Shown: in pieces, positions 25,172-33,657 of the stretch
Numbering within the stretch: position 1 is the stretch's first letter
How the letters are laid out: each line of letters begins with the position of its first letter
NCBI GenBank assembly: GCA_017537175.1
Contig: JAFYLH010000016.1
Location: 1-64,000, forward strand
From: Clostridia bacterium
Lineage (GTDB): Bacteria > Bacillota > Clostridia > Oscillospirales > CAG-272
Direction of reading: 5' to 3'
Length of the DNA: 64,000 nt
Made by a program: the position numbers and the translations under genes
Notes under the pieces: model-generated
The model's input: the letters and a program-made list of their open reading frames with translations, nothing else
The model's database searches: none
What the model was told of the DNA's origin: nothing

Positions 25172-26397
25172 TATTTTATTACAAAATGTACGGGAAGTCC
25201 GTTTACATACTTGATATCAGGCTCTCCGTAGGTAAGAGGTGCGATATACTTAAGACACTCGTCAGTCACATTGTTGCCGCGCTCGTTGATGAACTCACGG
25301 GGTACCTCGCGAACCATATTGGCGATCTTCTGTATATCCTCGCTTGAGCATTCTACCTTATAGGGATCATCAGAGGTTCTTACATAGGTCATCATCTTGC
25401 CTGTGGTGCCTTCAGCTGCTGCCTTTACAGCCGCAGAGCCTACCATTACAGACTCGTCAAGGTCGGTCTTGGATGCGATATGAGAAGCGCATCTCTGGAG
25501 TATGTTAAGCTCAACAGAACGAACCTTACAGCCAATTCTGTCCTTAACCGCAAGCTCAAGAGCCTTGCCTGTACCCGAAAGGTATGCGTGACCGAATGCA
25601 TCGGTAACACCCGACTGAGCGGATGCGCCTACATATGTTCCGTCTGCAAATCTTGCACCCTCGGAGACTGCAACAACAACATTGGGATGGACCTCAAGCG
25701 CTGCTCTTACATCATCCATAAAGTTATCCATATCAAAGTCGACCTCGGGAAGATATACAAGATCGGGAGCAACATCCGAGTTAAGTCGAGGAAGTGCGGC
25801 TGCACAGGTAAGCCAGCCTGCATCACGACCCATAATCTCAACAATGGTAACAGCCTTTACCTTGTAAACCGCTGTGTCACGGAGTATCTCCTGCATAGAA
25901 GCCGCAATGTACTTTGCAGCCGAACCGTAACCGGGTGTATGATCTGTACCCATAACATCGTTATCTATGGTCTTGGGAACACCCATAACTCTCATCTCAT
26001 AATCGTGCTGAGCACAGTATGCGGAGAGCTTTGCTACGGTATCCATAGAATCGTTACCGCCGATATAGAAGAAGTAACGGATATCGTGCTCCTTAAAGAA
26101 GTTGATAATCTGCTCGTAAACCTCAGGCTTTTCATCCATCTTGGGGAGCTTGAGTCTGCAGGAGCCGAGAGCCGCTGCAGGAGTATGGGAAAGAAGCTCA
26201 AGATCTTCGTCCCCCTTTATAATTTCAGACAGGTTGCATATAGTGCCCTTGAGGATACCCTCAACGCCGTTCAATGCACCGTATACTGTGTTAATAGCTT
26301 CTGATTCAAAAGCGCCCTTAATTACACCTGCAAGTGTAGCATTAATGGCTGCTGTTGGTCCGCCGGACTGACCGACGATAGCATTTCCTGTTAACAT
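25171..26397 (-). CDS. pfp: 6-phosphofructokinase, PPi-type
   Basis: This enzyme phosphorylates fructose 6-phosphate. The sequence around GGNDS (113-117) carries an aspartate where ATP-dependent enzymes have glycine, and PKTIDND (141-147) has lysine in place of the glycine of PGTIDND. Both are marks of the pyrophosphate-dependent group. The catalytic TIDND loop and MGRDAGWLT are intact. The 408-residue length fits the long PPi-type clade. It heads an operon with a nitroreductase, serC and serA, so glycolytic flux and serine synthesis share a promoter. Confidence 0.9.
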   Translation of the reverse strand: MLTGNAIVGQSGGPTAAINATLAGVIKGAFESEAINTVYGALNGVEGILKGTICNLSEIIKGDEDLELLSHTPAAALGSCRLKLPKMDEKPEVYEQIINFFKEHDIRYFFYIGGNDSMDTVAKLSAYCAQHDYEMRVMGVPKTIDNDVMGTDHTPGYGSAAKYIAASMQEILRDTAVYKVKAVTIVEIMGRDAGWLTCAAALPRLNSDVAPDLVYLPEVDFDMDNFMDDVRAALEVHPNVVVAVSEGARFADGTYVGASAQSGVTDAFGHAYLSGTGKALELAVKDRIGCKVRSVELNILQRCASHIASKTDLDESVMVGSAAVKAAAEGTTGKMMTYVRTSDDPYKVECSSEDIQKIANMVREVPREFINERGNNVTDECLKYIAPLTYGEPDIKYVNGLPVHFVIK

Positions 26398-26435
26398 ACG
26401 CTATTTTCCTTCCGTGAAAAATAAATATATACTTT

Positions 26436-26464
26436 ATGATACAATATTGTGAATTAAATGTCAA
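26436..26464 (-). promoter_or_regulatory. Sigma-A-type promoter of pfp-nitroreductase-serC-serA
   Basis: TTGACA (26459-26464) and TATCAT (26436-26441) with a 17-base spacer on the minus strand, about 38 bases before the pfp start codon. Confidence 0.82.
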
Positions 26465-26496
26465 TAGAATATGGACAATTTTTTAGAAAAGAAATG

Positions 26497-26525
26497 TTGA
26501 TTTGAGGATAAAAATCTGTTATAAT
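26497..26525 (+). promoter_or_regulatory. Sigma-A-type promoter of cca
   Basis: TTGATT (26497-26502) and a perfect TATAAT (26520-26525) with 17 bases between them on the plus strand. AGAGGAGAG lies just downstream as the ribosome-binding site of cca. Confidence 0.85.
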
Positions 26526-26547
26526 AGCAACAAAGAGGAGAGATTCT

Positions 26548-27885
26548 ATGTTTTTGCCCGATTATGTGCTTAAAGCAGTTGATATACTTAATAAAAACGG
26601 ATATAAGGCATACCCTGTAGGCGGATGCGTGCGTAATCATCTTATGGGTATATTACCCGATGACTACGATATGACAACAAACGCTACTCCCGAGGAGATG
26701 CTTGTGGCTTTTAAAGGCTATTCGAGCTTTGATGCAGGCTTAAAGCACGGGACCCTTTCGGTTATCATTGACTCTCAGGTCATTGAGATAACCACCCACA
26801 GAATAGAGAGCACATATACCGACAACAGGCACCCCGACGGCGTTATCTTTACACGTCAGTTAGAGCTTGATCTTGGCCGTAGGGATTTTACAATGAATGC
26901 AATTGCCTACGAGCCTATGACAAAAGCATACCACGATCCCTATATGGGAATCGGGGATATAAGGAACTCACTTATAAGATCGGTGGGCGATGCCAAGGCA
27001 AGATTTGAAGAGGATGCCTTAAGGATCCTCCGCGCCCTGCGTTTTTCCTCGGTTCTCGGCTTTAGTATAGAGCAAAAGACCTCGGATGCCATTCATAGCT
27101 GTAAGCATCTGCTTGAAAAAATTTCCCCCGAGCGGATATATACAGAGTTTACAAAGCTTATCTGCGGAAGTAATGCCGCGTCCGTGTTGAGAGAATACAG
27201 TGATGTTATAGAGGTATTTATACCCGAGATCAGACCGATGATAGGCTTTGATCAGCATAACATACACCATTGCTACGATGTATACGAGCATACCCTTGCC
27301 ACCCTTGATGCAATAGAGCCTGAGCCTTTGCTCCGTTGGACAATGCTCTTACATGACATAGGCAAGCCCGAGACCTTCTTTACAGATGAAAGAGGCGGTC
27401 ATTTTTACGGTCATTATAAAAACAGCACCGATATAGCCGTAAGGGTGCTCACACGGCTTCGTGCCTCAAATAATACCATAGACCGTGTCAAGACCCTTAT
27501 CTATCACCACGACAGCGTAATTCCCGAAAGTACAAAATCGGTAAGAAGGCTTATATCAAAATTGGGATATGATACACTTACAGACCTTTTTAAGGTAAAT
27601 CGAGCCGATGCCAAGGGACAAGCTCCTCATCAGCTCAAGGAAAGGATCGAGCATATAGACAGGCTTGAAAATATAGCTGAAGAATTGATGCAGGGTGTAG
27701 AATGCTTTGATATAAAGCATATGATGATAAAAGGTAATGACCTTATATCACTTGGTATTCCCAAGGGTAAGCGCATCGGCAAAATACTTGCTATACTGTT
27801 TGATGAACTGACCGAGGAAAAGCTTACAAATACAAAAGAAGCTCTTATGAAAAGAGCTCTTGAATTAAAGGATACGGATATTTAA
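26548..27885 (+). CDS. cca: CCA tRNA nucleotidyltransferase (with HD domain)
   Basis: This class II enzyme adds or repairs the CCA end of tRNAs. The nucleotidyltransferase motif GGCVRNHLMG and the metal aspartates in DDYDMTT are at residues 20-45. RRDFTMNAIA and EEDALRILRALRFSS are further conserved elements. A C-terminal HD-like region (MLLHDIGKP, then YHHD) is present, as in long bacterial forms. The 445-residue length fits. It is transcribed towards sigK; the two stop codons overlap. Confidence 0.96.
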   Translation: MFLPDYVLKAVDILNKNGYKAYPVGGCVRNHLMGILPDDYDMTTNATPEEMLVAFKGYSSFDAGLKHGTLSVIIDSQVIEITTHRIESTYTDNRHPDGVIFTRQLELDLGRRDFTMNAIAYEPMTKAYHDPYMGIGDIRNSLIRSVGDAKARFEEDALRILRALRFSSVLGFSIEQKTSDAIHSCKHLLEKISPERIYTEFTKLICGSNAASVLREYSDVIEVFIPEIRPMIGFDQHNIHHCYDVYEHTLATLDAIEPEPLLRWTMLLHDIGKPETFFTDERGGHFYGHYKNSTDIAVRVLTRLRASNNTIDRVKTLIYHHDSVIPESTKSVRRLISKLGYDTLTDLFKVNRADAKGQAPHQLKERIEHIDRLENIAEELMQGVECFDIKHMMIKGNDLISLGIPKGKRIGKILAILFDELTEEKLTNTKEALMKRALELKDTDI

Positions 27886-28565
27886 ACATCAAGGGACTCC
27901 TTGATCTTTTGCAATGCCGCCTTTTCGATACGGGAAACATAGGAACGGGAAATACCCAACATTGAGGATATCTCCTTCTGTGTGCGGGCAGGCTTACCGT
28001 CGAGTCCGTAACGAAGAATGATGATCTGCTTTTCCCTTCCGTTTAATTTATTCTTGATTATATCCATTGCTTTTTTGCAGTTTATACGGCTGTATATCTC
28101 TTCGGCTATGGTGTCGTCACAGCTTATAATATCAATATAGGTGAGAGGATTTCCGTCCTTATCCATGTCAATGGCTTCGTTTATCGAAACCTCGTTCTGC
28201 AGCTTTTTACTTGATCTGAAATACATCAGTATCTCGTTTTGAACGCATCTGCTGCCGTAGGTTGCAAACCTTGCTCCGTTTGCGGGATCAAATGAGTCTA
28301 TCGCTTTAATCAGACCTATAGTTCCTATAGACATAAGATCCTCGGTGTTGTTGGCACTTGTGTAGTATTTTTTTACGATATGGGCAACCAGCCTTAGATT
28401 ATGCTCGATAAGCTTTTCCCTTGCCTTCATATCTCCCTGTTTTGCCAATATAAAGTATTCTTTTTCCTCCTCGCTTTTTAGCGGCGGCGGAAAGCCGCTA
28501 TTATCCGAGACCCTTAAAAATATACCTACAAATTTCATTAATGCGCCAAAAAGTGCGTTTATCAT
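27882..28565 (-). CDS. sigK: RNA polymerase sporulation sigma factor SigK
   Basis: SigK directs late mother-cell transcription during sporulation. The N-terminal hydrophobic pro-region (residues 1-20, with FGALMKFVGIFLRV) would be removed by SpoIVFB-type cleavage. Sigma-70 region 2 has NLRLVAHIVKKYY, DLMSIGTIGLIKAIDSFDP and ARFATYGSRCVQNEI, and region 4 has GREKQIIILRYGLDG and TQKEISSMLGISRSYVSRIEK. The gene is a single open frame with no skin-type insertion. I use ATG 28565, which has GAGGAG upstream; an in-frame GTG lies within the ribosome-binding site. No terminator separates it from cca, convergent at the 3' end. Confidence 0.94.
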   Translation of the reverse strand: MINALFGALMKFVGIFLRVSDNSGFPPPLKSEEEKEYFILAKQGDMKAREKLIEHNLRLVAHIVKKYYTSANNTEDLMSIGTIGLIKAIDSFDPANGARFATYGSRCVQNEILMYFRSSKKLQNEVSINEAIDMDKDGNPLTYIDIISCDDTIAEEIYSRINCKKAMDIIKNKLNGREKQIIILRYGLDGKPARTQKEISSMLGISRSYVSRIEKAALQKIKESLDV

Positions 28566-28607
28566 TAGATCACTCCTCACGCTATTATATTAAAAGGAAT
28601 TAAAATT

Positions 28608-29483
28608 ATGCTGTATTCTGTTATCGATATAGGCTCAAATACCGTTAAATGCCAGGTGTATGATGTTGACGGTAATAGCATCAGGCGACATAAATTTTTC
28701 ACCAGACAGCTGGGAATAATAGCTAAGATAGAAAACGGTATCCTTGCCGATTGCTATATTGACGAGCTTACAGATACAATTAATGAATATATATCAAAGG
28801 TAGAATCAAAGGTATACTGCTTTGCCACCGAAAGCCTGAGAAGAATTGACAATCTGGAAGCCGTAAGAGAGGCTTTGCAAAGTAAATGCGCCCTTGAGCT
28901 TGAGCTTATCTCGGGCAAGGATGAGGCTATACTCAGCTTTGAAGGCCTTATGTCCGACGACTGCCATATTCACGACGGTCTTATGGTTGATATGGGCGGA
29001 GGCAGTACCGAATTCATTAAATTTACTGATGATAAAATATGTGAGTTGAATTCCTTCAGGTTTGGATGTCTTTCTTTAAGACGGGATTATGTTAAAAACA
29101 GATTTCCCGACACAGAGGAGCTCGCCCTTATAAGATCAAGGGTCAAGGAGGAGCTAAAGGAATATCCCTGGATAAGGGACTGTGACAGGCTCTGTCTTAT
29201 AGGAGGTACGGGAAGTGCGATATATAAGATAGCCTCAGAGCTTGGATATACCTCTCTGCCCGAGCTGTCATATGAGGATTTTATGAAGCTCTTTGATTAT
29301 CTGTCTCTTCCCGGTAAAGAGCAGATAGCCCTGTTTGAAAAATATATAGCCGCAAGAGCCGAGACTATCATCCCCGGTATGTGCGCTTACAGACAGATCA
29401 TAGAAACCGTAAATGCAAAAGGTGTATATATCTCCTTGCGTGGTATCCGTGACGGATATATACAGAGAAAGCTGAGAGGTTAA
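28608..29483 (+). CDS. Ppx/GppA phosphatase family protein
   Basis: A member of the actin-like ATPase superfamily that hydrolyses polyphosphate or pppGpp. The phosphate 1 motif DIGSNTVKC lies at residues 7-15, and the second motif MVDMGGGSTEF follows near residue 125. GGTGSAIYKIASELG is the third. At 291 residues it is shorter than classic Ppx and lacks the C-terminal HD domain. It forms one transcript with the methyltransferase downstream and is divergent from sigK; only 42 bases separate the two start codons. Confidence 0.85.
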   Translation: MLYSVIDIGSNTVKCQVYDVDGNSIRRHKFFTRQLGIIAKIENGILADCYIDELTDTINEYISKVESKVYCFATESLRRIDNLEAVREALQSKCALELELISGKDEAILSFEGLMSDDCHIHDGLMVDMGGGSTEFIKFTDDKICELNSFRFGCLSLRRDYVKNRFPDTEELALIRSRVKEELKEYPWIRDCDRLCLIGGTGSAIYKIASELGYTSLPELSYEDFMKLFDYLSLPGKEQIALFEKYIAARAETIIPGMCAYRQIIETVNAKGVYISLRGIRDGYIQRKLRG

Positions 29484-29484
29484 G

Positions 29485-30255
29485 ATGAAAAAAGAAGAAT
29501 CAAGATTTGTACAAAGCAATATATTTGAGGGTATGGTATCTATACGGGCTATTATCAATGCCATCGATAACAATATATCCGACCGCCGTATAACAAAGGT
29601 ATATGTTGCCGAGGATAAGGTTAAAAAGAGATTAAAGGAGCTTTCTTATATTAAAGCAAGGTCCTATGATCTTGGATATACTGTCGAAACAGTAGGCACA
29701 GAGATATTTGAGGAAATGACTATAGGTAACACCCACGGAGGATTGCTGTGCGAGTGTACAGACCGTACAATTCCCGAGCTTGGTATTGAGTCGGTCAAAG
29801 ACAAGGGCTTTTATGTTATGCTTGACGGTATAGAGGATCCCTATAACTTTGGCTATGCCATAAGAAGTCTTTATGCCGCAGGGGTTGACGGGATCATTCT
29901 CACTCCCCGTAACTGGATGAGCGCGGCAGGTGTTGTATGCAGGGCTTCTGCCGGTGCAAGTGAAACGATACCGATGTTTATGTGTGACGGCTTGGATGCC
30001 GTAAGATGCTTTAAAGAAAAAAGCTACAGCGTTATCTGTTCCGATATCAAGAACTCGGTGTCCGCATACCAAACCGAGCTTAAGCTGCCGATATTTTTGA
30101 TAGTCGGAGGCGAAAAAAGAGGTATAGGCAGCGATCTGCTTAATGAGTGTGATAAAATAGTAAGGCTTGACTATAAGAGTGATTTTGGAATGGCACTCTC
30201 TGCCGCAAGTGCGGCTTCGATCCTTGCCTTTGAAATAATGAGACAGAATTTATGA
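29485..30255 (+). CDS. TrmH/SpoU family RNA 2'-O-methyltransferase
   Basis: The protein has the SPOUT fold that transfers methyl groups from SAM to ribose 2'-OH of rRNA or tRNA. An N-terminal substrate-binding domain (about 1-90) has FEGMVSIRAIINA and ISDRRITKVYVA. MLDGIEDPYNFGYAIRSLYAAG contains the catalytic asparagine and arginine. IVGGEKRGI and the C-terminal knot region FGMALSAASAASI follow. The substrate nucleotide cannot be told from sequence. It starts one base after the Ppx-like gene and overlaps the next gene by four bases. Confidence 0.9.
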   Translation: MKKEESRFVQSNIFEGMVSIRAIINAIDNNISDRRITKVYVAEDKVKKRLKELSYIKARSYDLGYTVETVGTEIFEEMTIGNTHGGLLCECTDRTIPELGIESVKDKGFYVMLDGIEDPYNFGYAIRSLYAAGVDGIILTPRNWMSAAGVVCRASAGASETIPMFMCDGLDAVRCFKEKSYSVICSDIKNSVSAYQTELKLPIFLIVGGEKRGIGSDLLNECDKIVRLDYKSDFGMALSAASAASILAFEIMRQNL

Positions 30256-31535
30256 AGATAGTTCGCAGACAAAGATGGTTAAAATTAGATAATGCCGCAA
30301 AAATATTTCCGGCTGCCCGAACAAGAAGCTGGACAAATGTTTTCAGGCTTTCTGTTACACTTACAGAGGAGATAGATCCCGAGATATTGCAGAAATCGGT
30401 TCAGGACATCAAAAAGCGATTCCCTTCCATATGTGTCAGGTTAAGCAACGGAATGTTTTGGTATTATATAGAAGAGACCAAGGATACTCCTACAGTACAG
30501 CCCGAGGGTCCTCACGCCTGTATGAAGATGGAATTTTCCGAGATCAAAAAATGCTCGGTCAGAATACTGTACTATAAAAACAGGATCTCGGTTGAATTTT
30601 TCCACTCGCTTACCGACGGAAACGGTGCTCTTGTTTTTATAAAGACCCTGGCCGCAACCTATCTTGAGAACAGGTACGGTATTGATGTCCCCCACAGCGA
30701 CGGTGTTCTTGATATTTCGGTAAGAGCTAAGGGAGAAGAGCTTGAGGACAGCTTTTTGAAATATGCGGGTAAAATTCCCGCAAGCCGAAGGGACACAGAT
30801 GCATATATGCACTGGGGTACACCTCTTGACGAGCGCTTTACTCCTCTTGTTACAGGTGTATTAGACATATCTGATATAAAAAAGGAATGCAGTAAATACG
30901 GTGTTAGTGTAACCACCTATCTTGCATCGGTTATGGCATATGCTATCCAGAGCATACAGGAAGCAGAGGTTCCCAAAAGAAAGCATAAAAAGCCTATCAA
31001 GATATTCTTACCCGTTAATCTTCGTAACTTCTACCCTTCATCTACCCTTCGTAACTTTATCCTTTTTGTTATTCCCGCCATAGAAACAAAATATGGCCAT
31101 TTTGAGTTTGATGAAATAGTAAAAAGCTTTCATCATCAAATAGCCTTCAAGCTGACAGAGAAAAATATGTCTTCCATTATGGCTACCAATGTCAAGGACG
31201 AGCTTAACCCTGCATTGAGAGTTGTCCCTCTGTTTATAAAAAATATAGTTATGAAGGCTGTATACAATCTGACCGGAGAAAGAAAATCGAGCATTACAAT
31301 TTCAAATCTCGGCAATGTTAAGCTGCCCGAAATAATGGATGAGTATATTGAACGATTTGATTTTATTCTGACTCCTCAATGCACACAGCCAAACGGCTGC
31401 AGCATTATATCCTATAAAGGAAAGCTCTATATCAGCTTTGTGAGAAAGATCAAGGAGCCCAAGCTTGAACAAGCATTTTTTACCACACTTGTAAAAATGG
31501 GCATCCATGTAAAAATTGAATCCAACAGGAGGTAA
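30252..31535 (+). CDS. Condensation/alcohol acetyltransferase-fold protein
   Basis: The 427-residue sequence resembles the acyltransferase superfamily of chloramphenicol acetyltransferase, alcohol acetyltransferase and NRPS condensation domains (COG4908-type). The catalytic HxxxDG motif is present as HSLTDG at residues 118-123. The YCxC-like structural part DFILTPQCTQPNG near the C-terminus lies where a DFGWG-like motif occurs in the superfamily, but the motif itself is not clear. It overlaps the methyltransferase by ATGA and is followed by a zinc-ribbon membrane protein. Substrate unknown. Confidence 0.75.
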   Translation: MKIVRRQRWLKLDNAAKIFPAARTRSWTNVFRLSVTLTEEIDPEILQKSVQDIKKRFPSICVRLSNGMFWYYIEETKDTPTVQPEGPHACMKMEFSEIKKCSVRILYYKNRISVEFFHSLTDGNGALVFIKTLAATYLENRYGIDVPHSDGVLDISVRAKGEELEDSFLKYAGKIPASRRDTDAYMHWGTPLDERFTPLVTGVLDISDIKKECSKYGVSVTTYLASVMAYAIQSIQEAEVPKRKHKKPIKIFLPVNLRNFYPSSTLRNFILFVIPAIETKYGHFEFDEIVKSFHHQIAFKLTEKNMSSIMATNVKDELNPALRVVPLFIKNIVMKAVYNLTGERKSSITISNLGNVKLPEIMDEYIERFDFILTPQCTQPNGCSIISYKGKLYISFVRKIKEPKLEQAFFTTLVKMGIHVKIESNRR

Positions 31536-31537
31536 TT

Positions 31538-32239
31538 ATGTCATATTGTGTAAACTGCGGCGTAGAGCTTGCCGAATATATTAAAAAATGTCCGCTCTGC
31601 TCAACAGAGGTAATAAATCCAAACCAACCTTATGATTTTGCCAATACACCTCCCTACCCCGAGTATGAACCGATAACAAAGCAAAGAGTAAGTATAAAGA
31701 CCATGCTCGGGATTCTTGCGGTAATATTTGCAGTTCCCATTGCCGTATGCCTGGTAGCCGATCTGTCTGACAGTATGTTAACCTGGTCGGGATATATAAT
31801 TTCTTCCCTTTTTACTATTTATACAATTATCGTCTCAGCTCTGGTTATCCACAGAAGATCTGTATTATTAGAGCAGATATTTGATTATGGCGCAATATCT
31901 CTGTTGCTTATATATATTGAATATCAGTCTAAGGGAGGATGGCTGCTGTCTTTTGCGTTACCATTACTTGGTGGTATAGCACTATCTACTCTGTTTGTCA
32001 CCTTCCTTGCCAAGGTATTGAATAAACGGATACTGACCGTAATTTCCTTCGCTTCATTTGTTTTGGGGGCGTTGTGTGTTCTATGTGACTTTTTGATAAA
32101 GTTCAATTTTTACAACAGCATCTCGATAGGTTGGTCGCTGTATCCCTTGATCTCGTTGACGGCTATAGGTACTGTACTGATAGTTATTGACAGCAACAGC
32201 TATCTGAAGCGCAGGCTGGCAAAAAAATTCTTTATATAA
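31538..32239 (+). CDS. DUF6320-like zinc-ribbon membrane protein
   Basis: The N-terminus has a zinc-ribbon, CVNCG and CPLC (residues 4-22), followed by a linker and about six hydrophobic helices (residues 48-225), ending in a basic tail RRLAKKF. Its 233 residues and the neighbouring acyltransferase match a gene pair that I recall from Clostridia genomes, named DUF6320 in databases. The function is unknown; the pairing suggests a membrane-associated modification. A GGAGG ribosome-binding site is six bases before the ATG. Confidence 0.7.
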   Translation: MSYCVNCGVELAEYIKKCPLCSTEVINPNQPYDFANTPPYPEYEPITKQRVSIKTMLGILAVIFAVPIAVCLVADLSDSMLTWSGYIISSLFTIYTIIVSALVIHRRSVLLEQIFDYGAISLLLIYIEYQSKGGWLLSFALPLLGGIALSTLFVTFLAKVLNKRILTVISFASFVLGALCVLCDFLIKFNFYNSISIGWSLYPLISLTAIGTVLIVIDSNSYLKRRLAKKFFI

Positions 32240-32241
32240 CA

Positions 32242-32267
32242 AAATGGACAGCTTATGCTGTCCATTT
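32242..32267. terminator. Bidirectional terminator between convergent genes
   Basis: AAATGGACAGC (32242-32252) and GCTGTCCATTT (32257-32267) make a perfect 11-bp stem with a TTAT loop. TTTCTTTATTT follows on the plus strand, and a T-rich tail on the minus strand. It can end both the DUF6320-like gene and the cysteine-rich gene. Confidence 0.85.
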
Positions 32268-32269
32268 CT

Positions 32270-33085
32270 TTATTTACATCCGCAACCACCGTTGAGGTCT
32301 CTGTATGAAGGGGGAGAAAATTCCTGAACGGGAAAGCTCATTTTGGCAAATGCGGCACAGGGATCGTCTTCACTTGCCTCGATGCATACCTTGTCGGGAA
32401 TCTTATATTCGGTTGCATTTATCATATACTGACAGGGACGCTCTACACGGATAACCGAGAAGAACCCAAGGGTTACATATATACTCTTGTAGTTATCGTC
32501 GATATCACACAGACAGGATGACAGGCAGTCGCATACCTGCTTGGGTATATCTGTTATACAGCCGCAGCATCTTATTGAATTGTCAAATTTTGATACCTTG
32601 GCGCTGAGGACTATGGGATCGGTAACCTCGCAAACCACCGTAGGGTCATTTGAACTCTTATTTTCGGTATAATTAACATTTTCGCAGAAGCAGGATGCAC
32701 CGGGCTCGCTCTTGAATATGTTTACATTACCCTCGCTGCCGTACAGAATTATCTTCTTTTCGGTAACGGCGATACCTTCAAATTCCTGTGATTTACCCGG
32801 ACACAGACATGCTTCAAAGCAGATGCGCGTATAGAAGCGTACCGTTATATGATAGAATCCTCTGTTGAACTGTACGGGCTCAAGATCGATACAGGACCAA
32901 ACCACCTTGGTAGATTTAACCTTGATGCTTGATGTCTTTTCTATTATCTCCTGACCGAAGGTTGTGAGGTATACCCGTACATTTTCAAAGCAATCCTTAT
33001 CACGGCAGCTGTCAAGTACCCTGTTACAGTCAATACAAACGGTATCTGTATTGAATGAGTGGAAACAATTTTTATTTTCAGCCAT
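32270..33085 (-). CDS. Cysteine-rich protein of unknown function, putative spore coat or sporulation protein
   Basis: I do not recognise this 271-residue family with certainty. It has 24 cysteines, many as CxC or CC (CLCPG, CFC, RCCGC, CDCLSSCLC, GGCGC). There is no signal peptide or membrane helix. Beta-rich stretches such as FYHITVRFYTRICF and YVTLGFFSVIRVERPC look like repeated beta domains, as in SPOCS/SipL-type spore proteins. The promoter region holds CATATTATA with an AC 17 bases upstream, which fits mother-cell sigma-K. A strong ribosome-binding site GGAGGG is present. A disulphide-cross-linked coat role is inference. Confidence 0.6.
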   Translation of the reverse strand: MAENKNCFHSFNTDTVCIDCNRVLDSCRDKDCFENVRVYLTTFGQEIIEKTSSIKVKSTKVVWSCIDLEPVQFNRGFYHITVRFYTRICFEACLCPGKSQEFEGIAVTEKKIILYGSEGNVNIFKSEPGASCFCENVNYTENKSSNDPTVVCEVTDPIVLSAKVSKFDNSIRCCGCITDIPKQVCDCLSSCLCDIDDNYKSIYVTLGFFSVIRVERPCQYMINATEYKIPDKVCIEASEDDPCAAFAKMSFPVQEFSPPSYRDLNGGCGCK

Positions 33086-33139
33086 GGGGATATTCCCTCC
33101 TATATGTTATAGAAAACACAAGACATATGTCTTCTGTAA

Positions 33140-33167
33140 TATAATATGCCGAATATAAAATAAATGT
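33140..33167 (-). promoter_or_regulatory. Putative sigma-K promoter of the cysteine-rich gene
   Basis: On the minus strand CATATTATA (33140-33148) matches the sigma-K -10 consensus CATANNNTA exactly, and AC (33166-33167) lies 17 bases upstream. No good sigma-A pair is evident at this position. A 14-bp palindrome AAGACATATGTCTT (33120-33133) lies downstream of it and could be an operator. The sigma-K consensus is short, so a chance match is possible. Confidence 0.5.
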
Positions 33168-33176
33168 ACATAATAG

Positions 33177-33206
33177 AAAAAAGCCTTTGCTGACAAAGGC
33201 TTTTTT
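33177..33206 (-). terminator. Rho-independent terminator of the dacF-pgi-P-loop operon
   Basis: AAAAAAGCCTTTG (33177-33189) and CAAAGGCTTTTTT (33194-33206) form a perfect hairpin with a CTGA loop. It is symmetric and has T-runs on both strands; it lies just after the P-loop gene on the minus strand. Confidence 0.9.
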
Positions 33207-33220
33207 CATTTAAATATCAA

Positions 33221-33628
33221 TTATACATACTTCTGAGCGGACTCAGGAAGATCTTCCTTGTTGATAGAGTTGGTAGCAACAATAGTTACACCGTTCTTTT
33301 CAGCAAAGGTATTGAGCTTGTCAGCAAGAGCTGCAAGTGCATCTACATCGTTACCGATGATCTTGAGTGCAGAGTCTATAAAGATATGAGTGATATCGTG
33401 GTTGCTTGCATACATACCTGTTACCATACCGTAGAGAGTGTCAGCATTTTCTACTGCGTATTCCTCTGTATCTGCAAGACGGATTCTTTTATTAAGTTCA
33501 TGGATGAGCTTGTTACCCTTTTCGATAAAAGCAACACATCCGTTTGTTTCCTGCTGAGCGCCGTTAGCCTGAGCTACGATCTCCTTTGTCTTACCTGCGC
33601 CCTTAAGACCTACAATAAATTTCAACAT
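33221..33628 (-). CDS. Small P-loop nucleotide-binding protein of unknown function
   Basis: The 135-residue protein has a clear Walker A GLKGAGKTK (residues 7-15) and a probable Walker B ITHIFIDS with aspartate 85. A later NTFAEKNGVTIVATNS stretch resembles the sensor strand of small P-loop ATPases such as RecA-like or thymidine-kinase-like folds. There is no lid, zinc or DNA-binding domain that I can see. It lies 29 bp after pgi with GGAGG upstream and is followed by a strong terminator. It may be an ATP- or GTP-binding regulator; function not assignable. Confidence 0.7.
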   Translation of the reverse strand: MLKFIVGLKGAGKTKEIVAQANGAQQETNGCVAFIEKGNKLIHELNKRIRLADTEEYAVENADTLYGMVTGMYASNHDITHIFIDSALKIIGNDVDALAALADKLNTFAEKNGVTIVATNSINKEDLPESAQKYV

Positions 33629-33657
33629 AATTTAAACCTCCGTATATATTATTATAA

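Noticed and set aside
33120..33133. Terminator at the AAGACATATGTCTT palindrome
   Set aside because: It has no loop or T-run and lies between a promoter and a start codon; an operator is more likely but cannot be shown.
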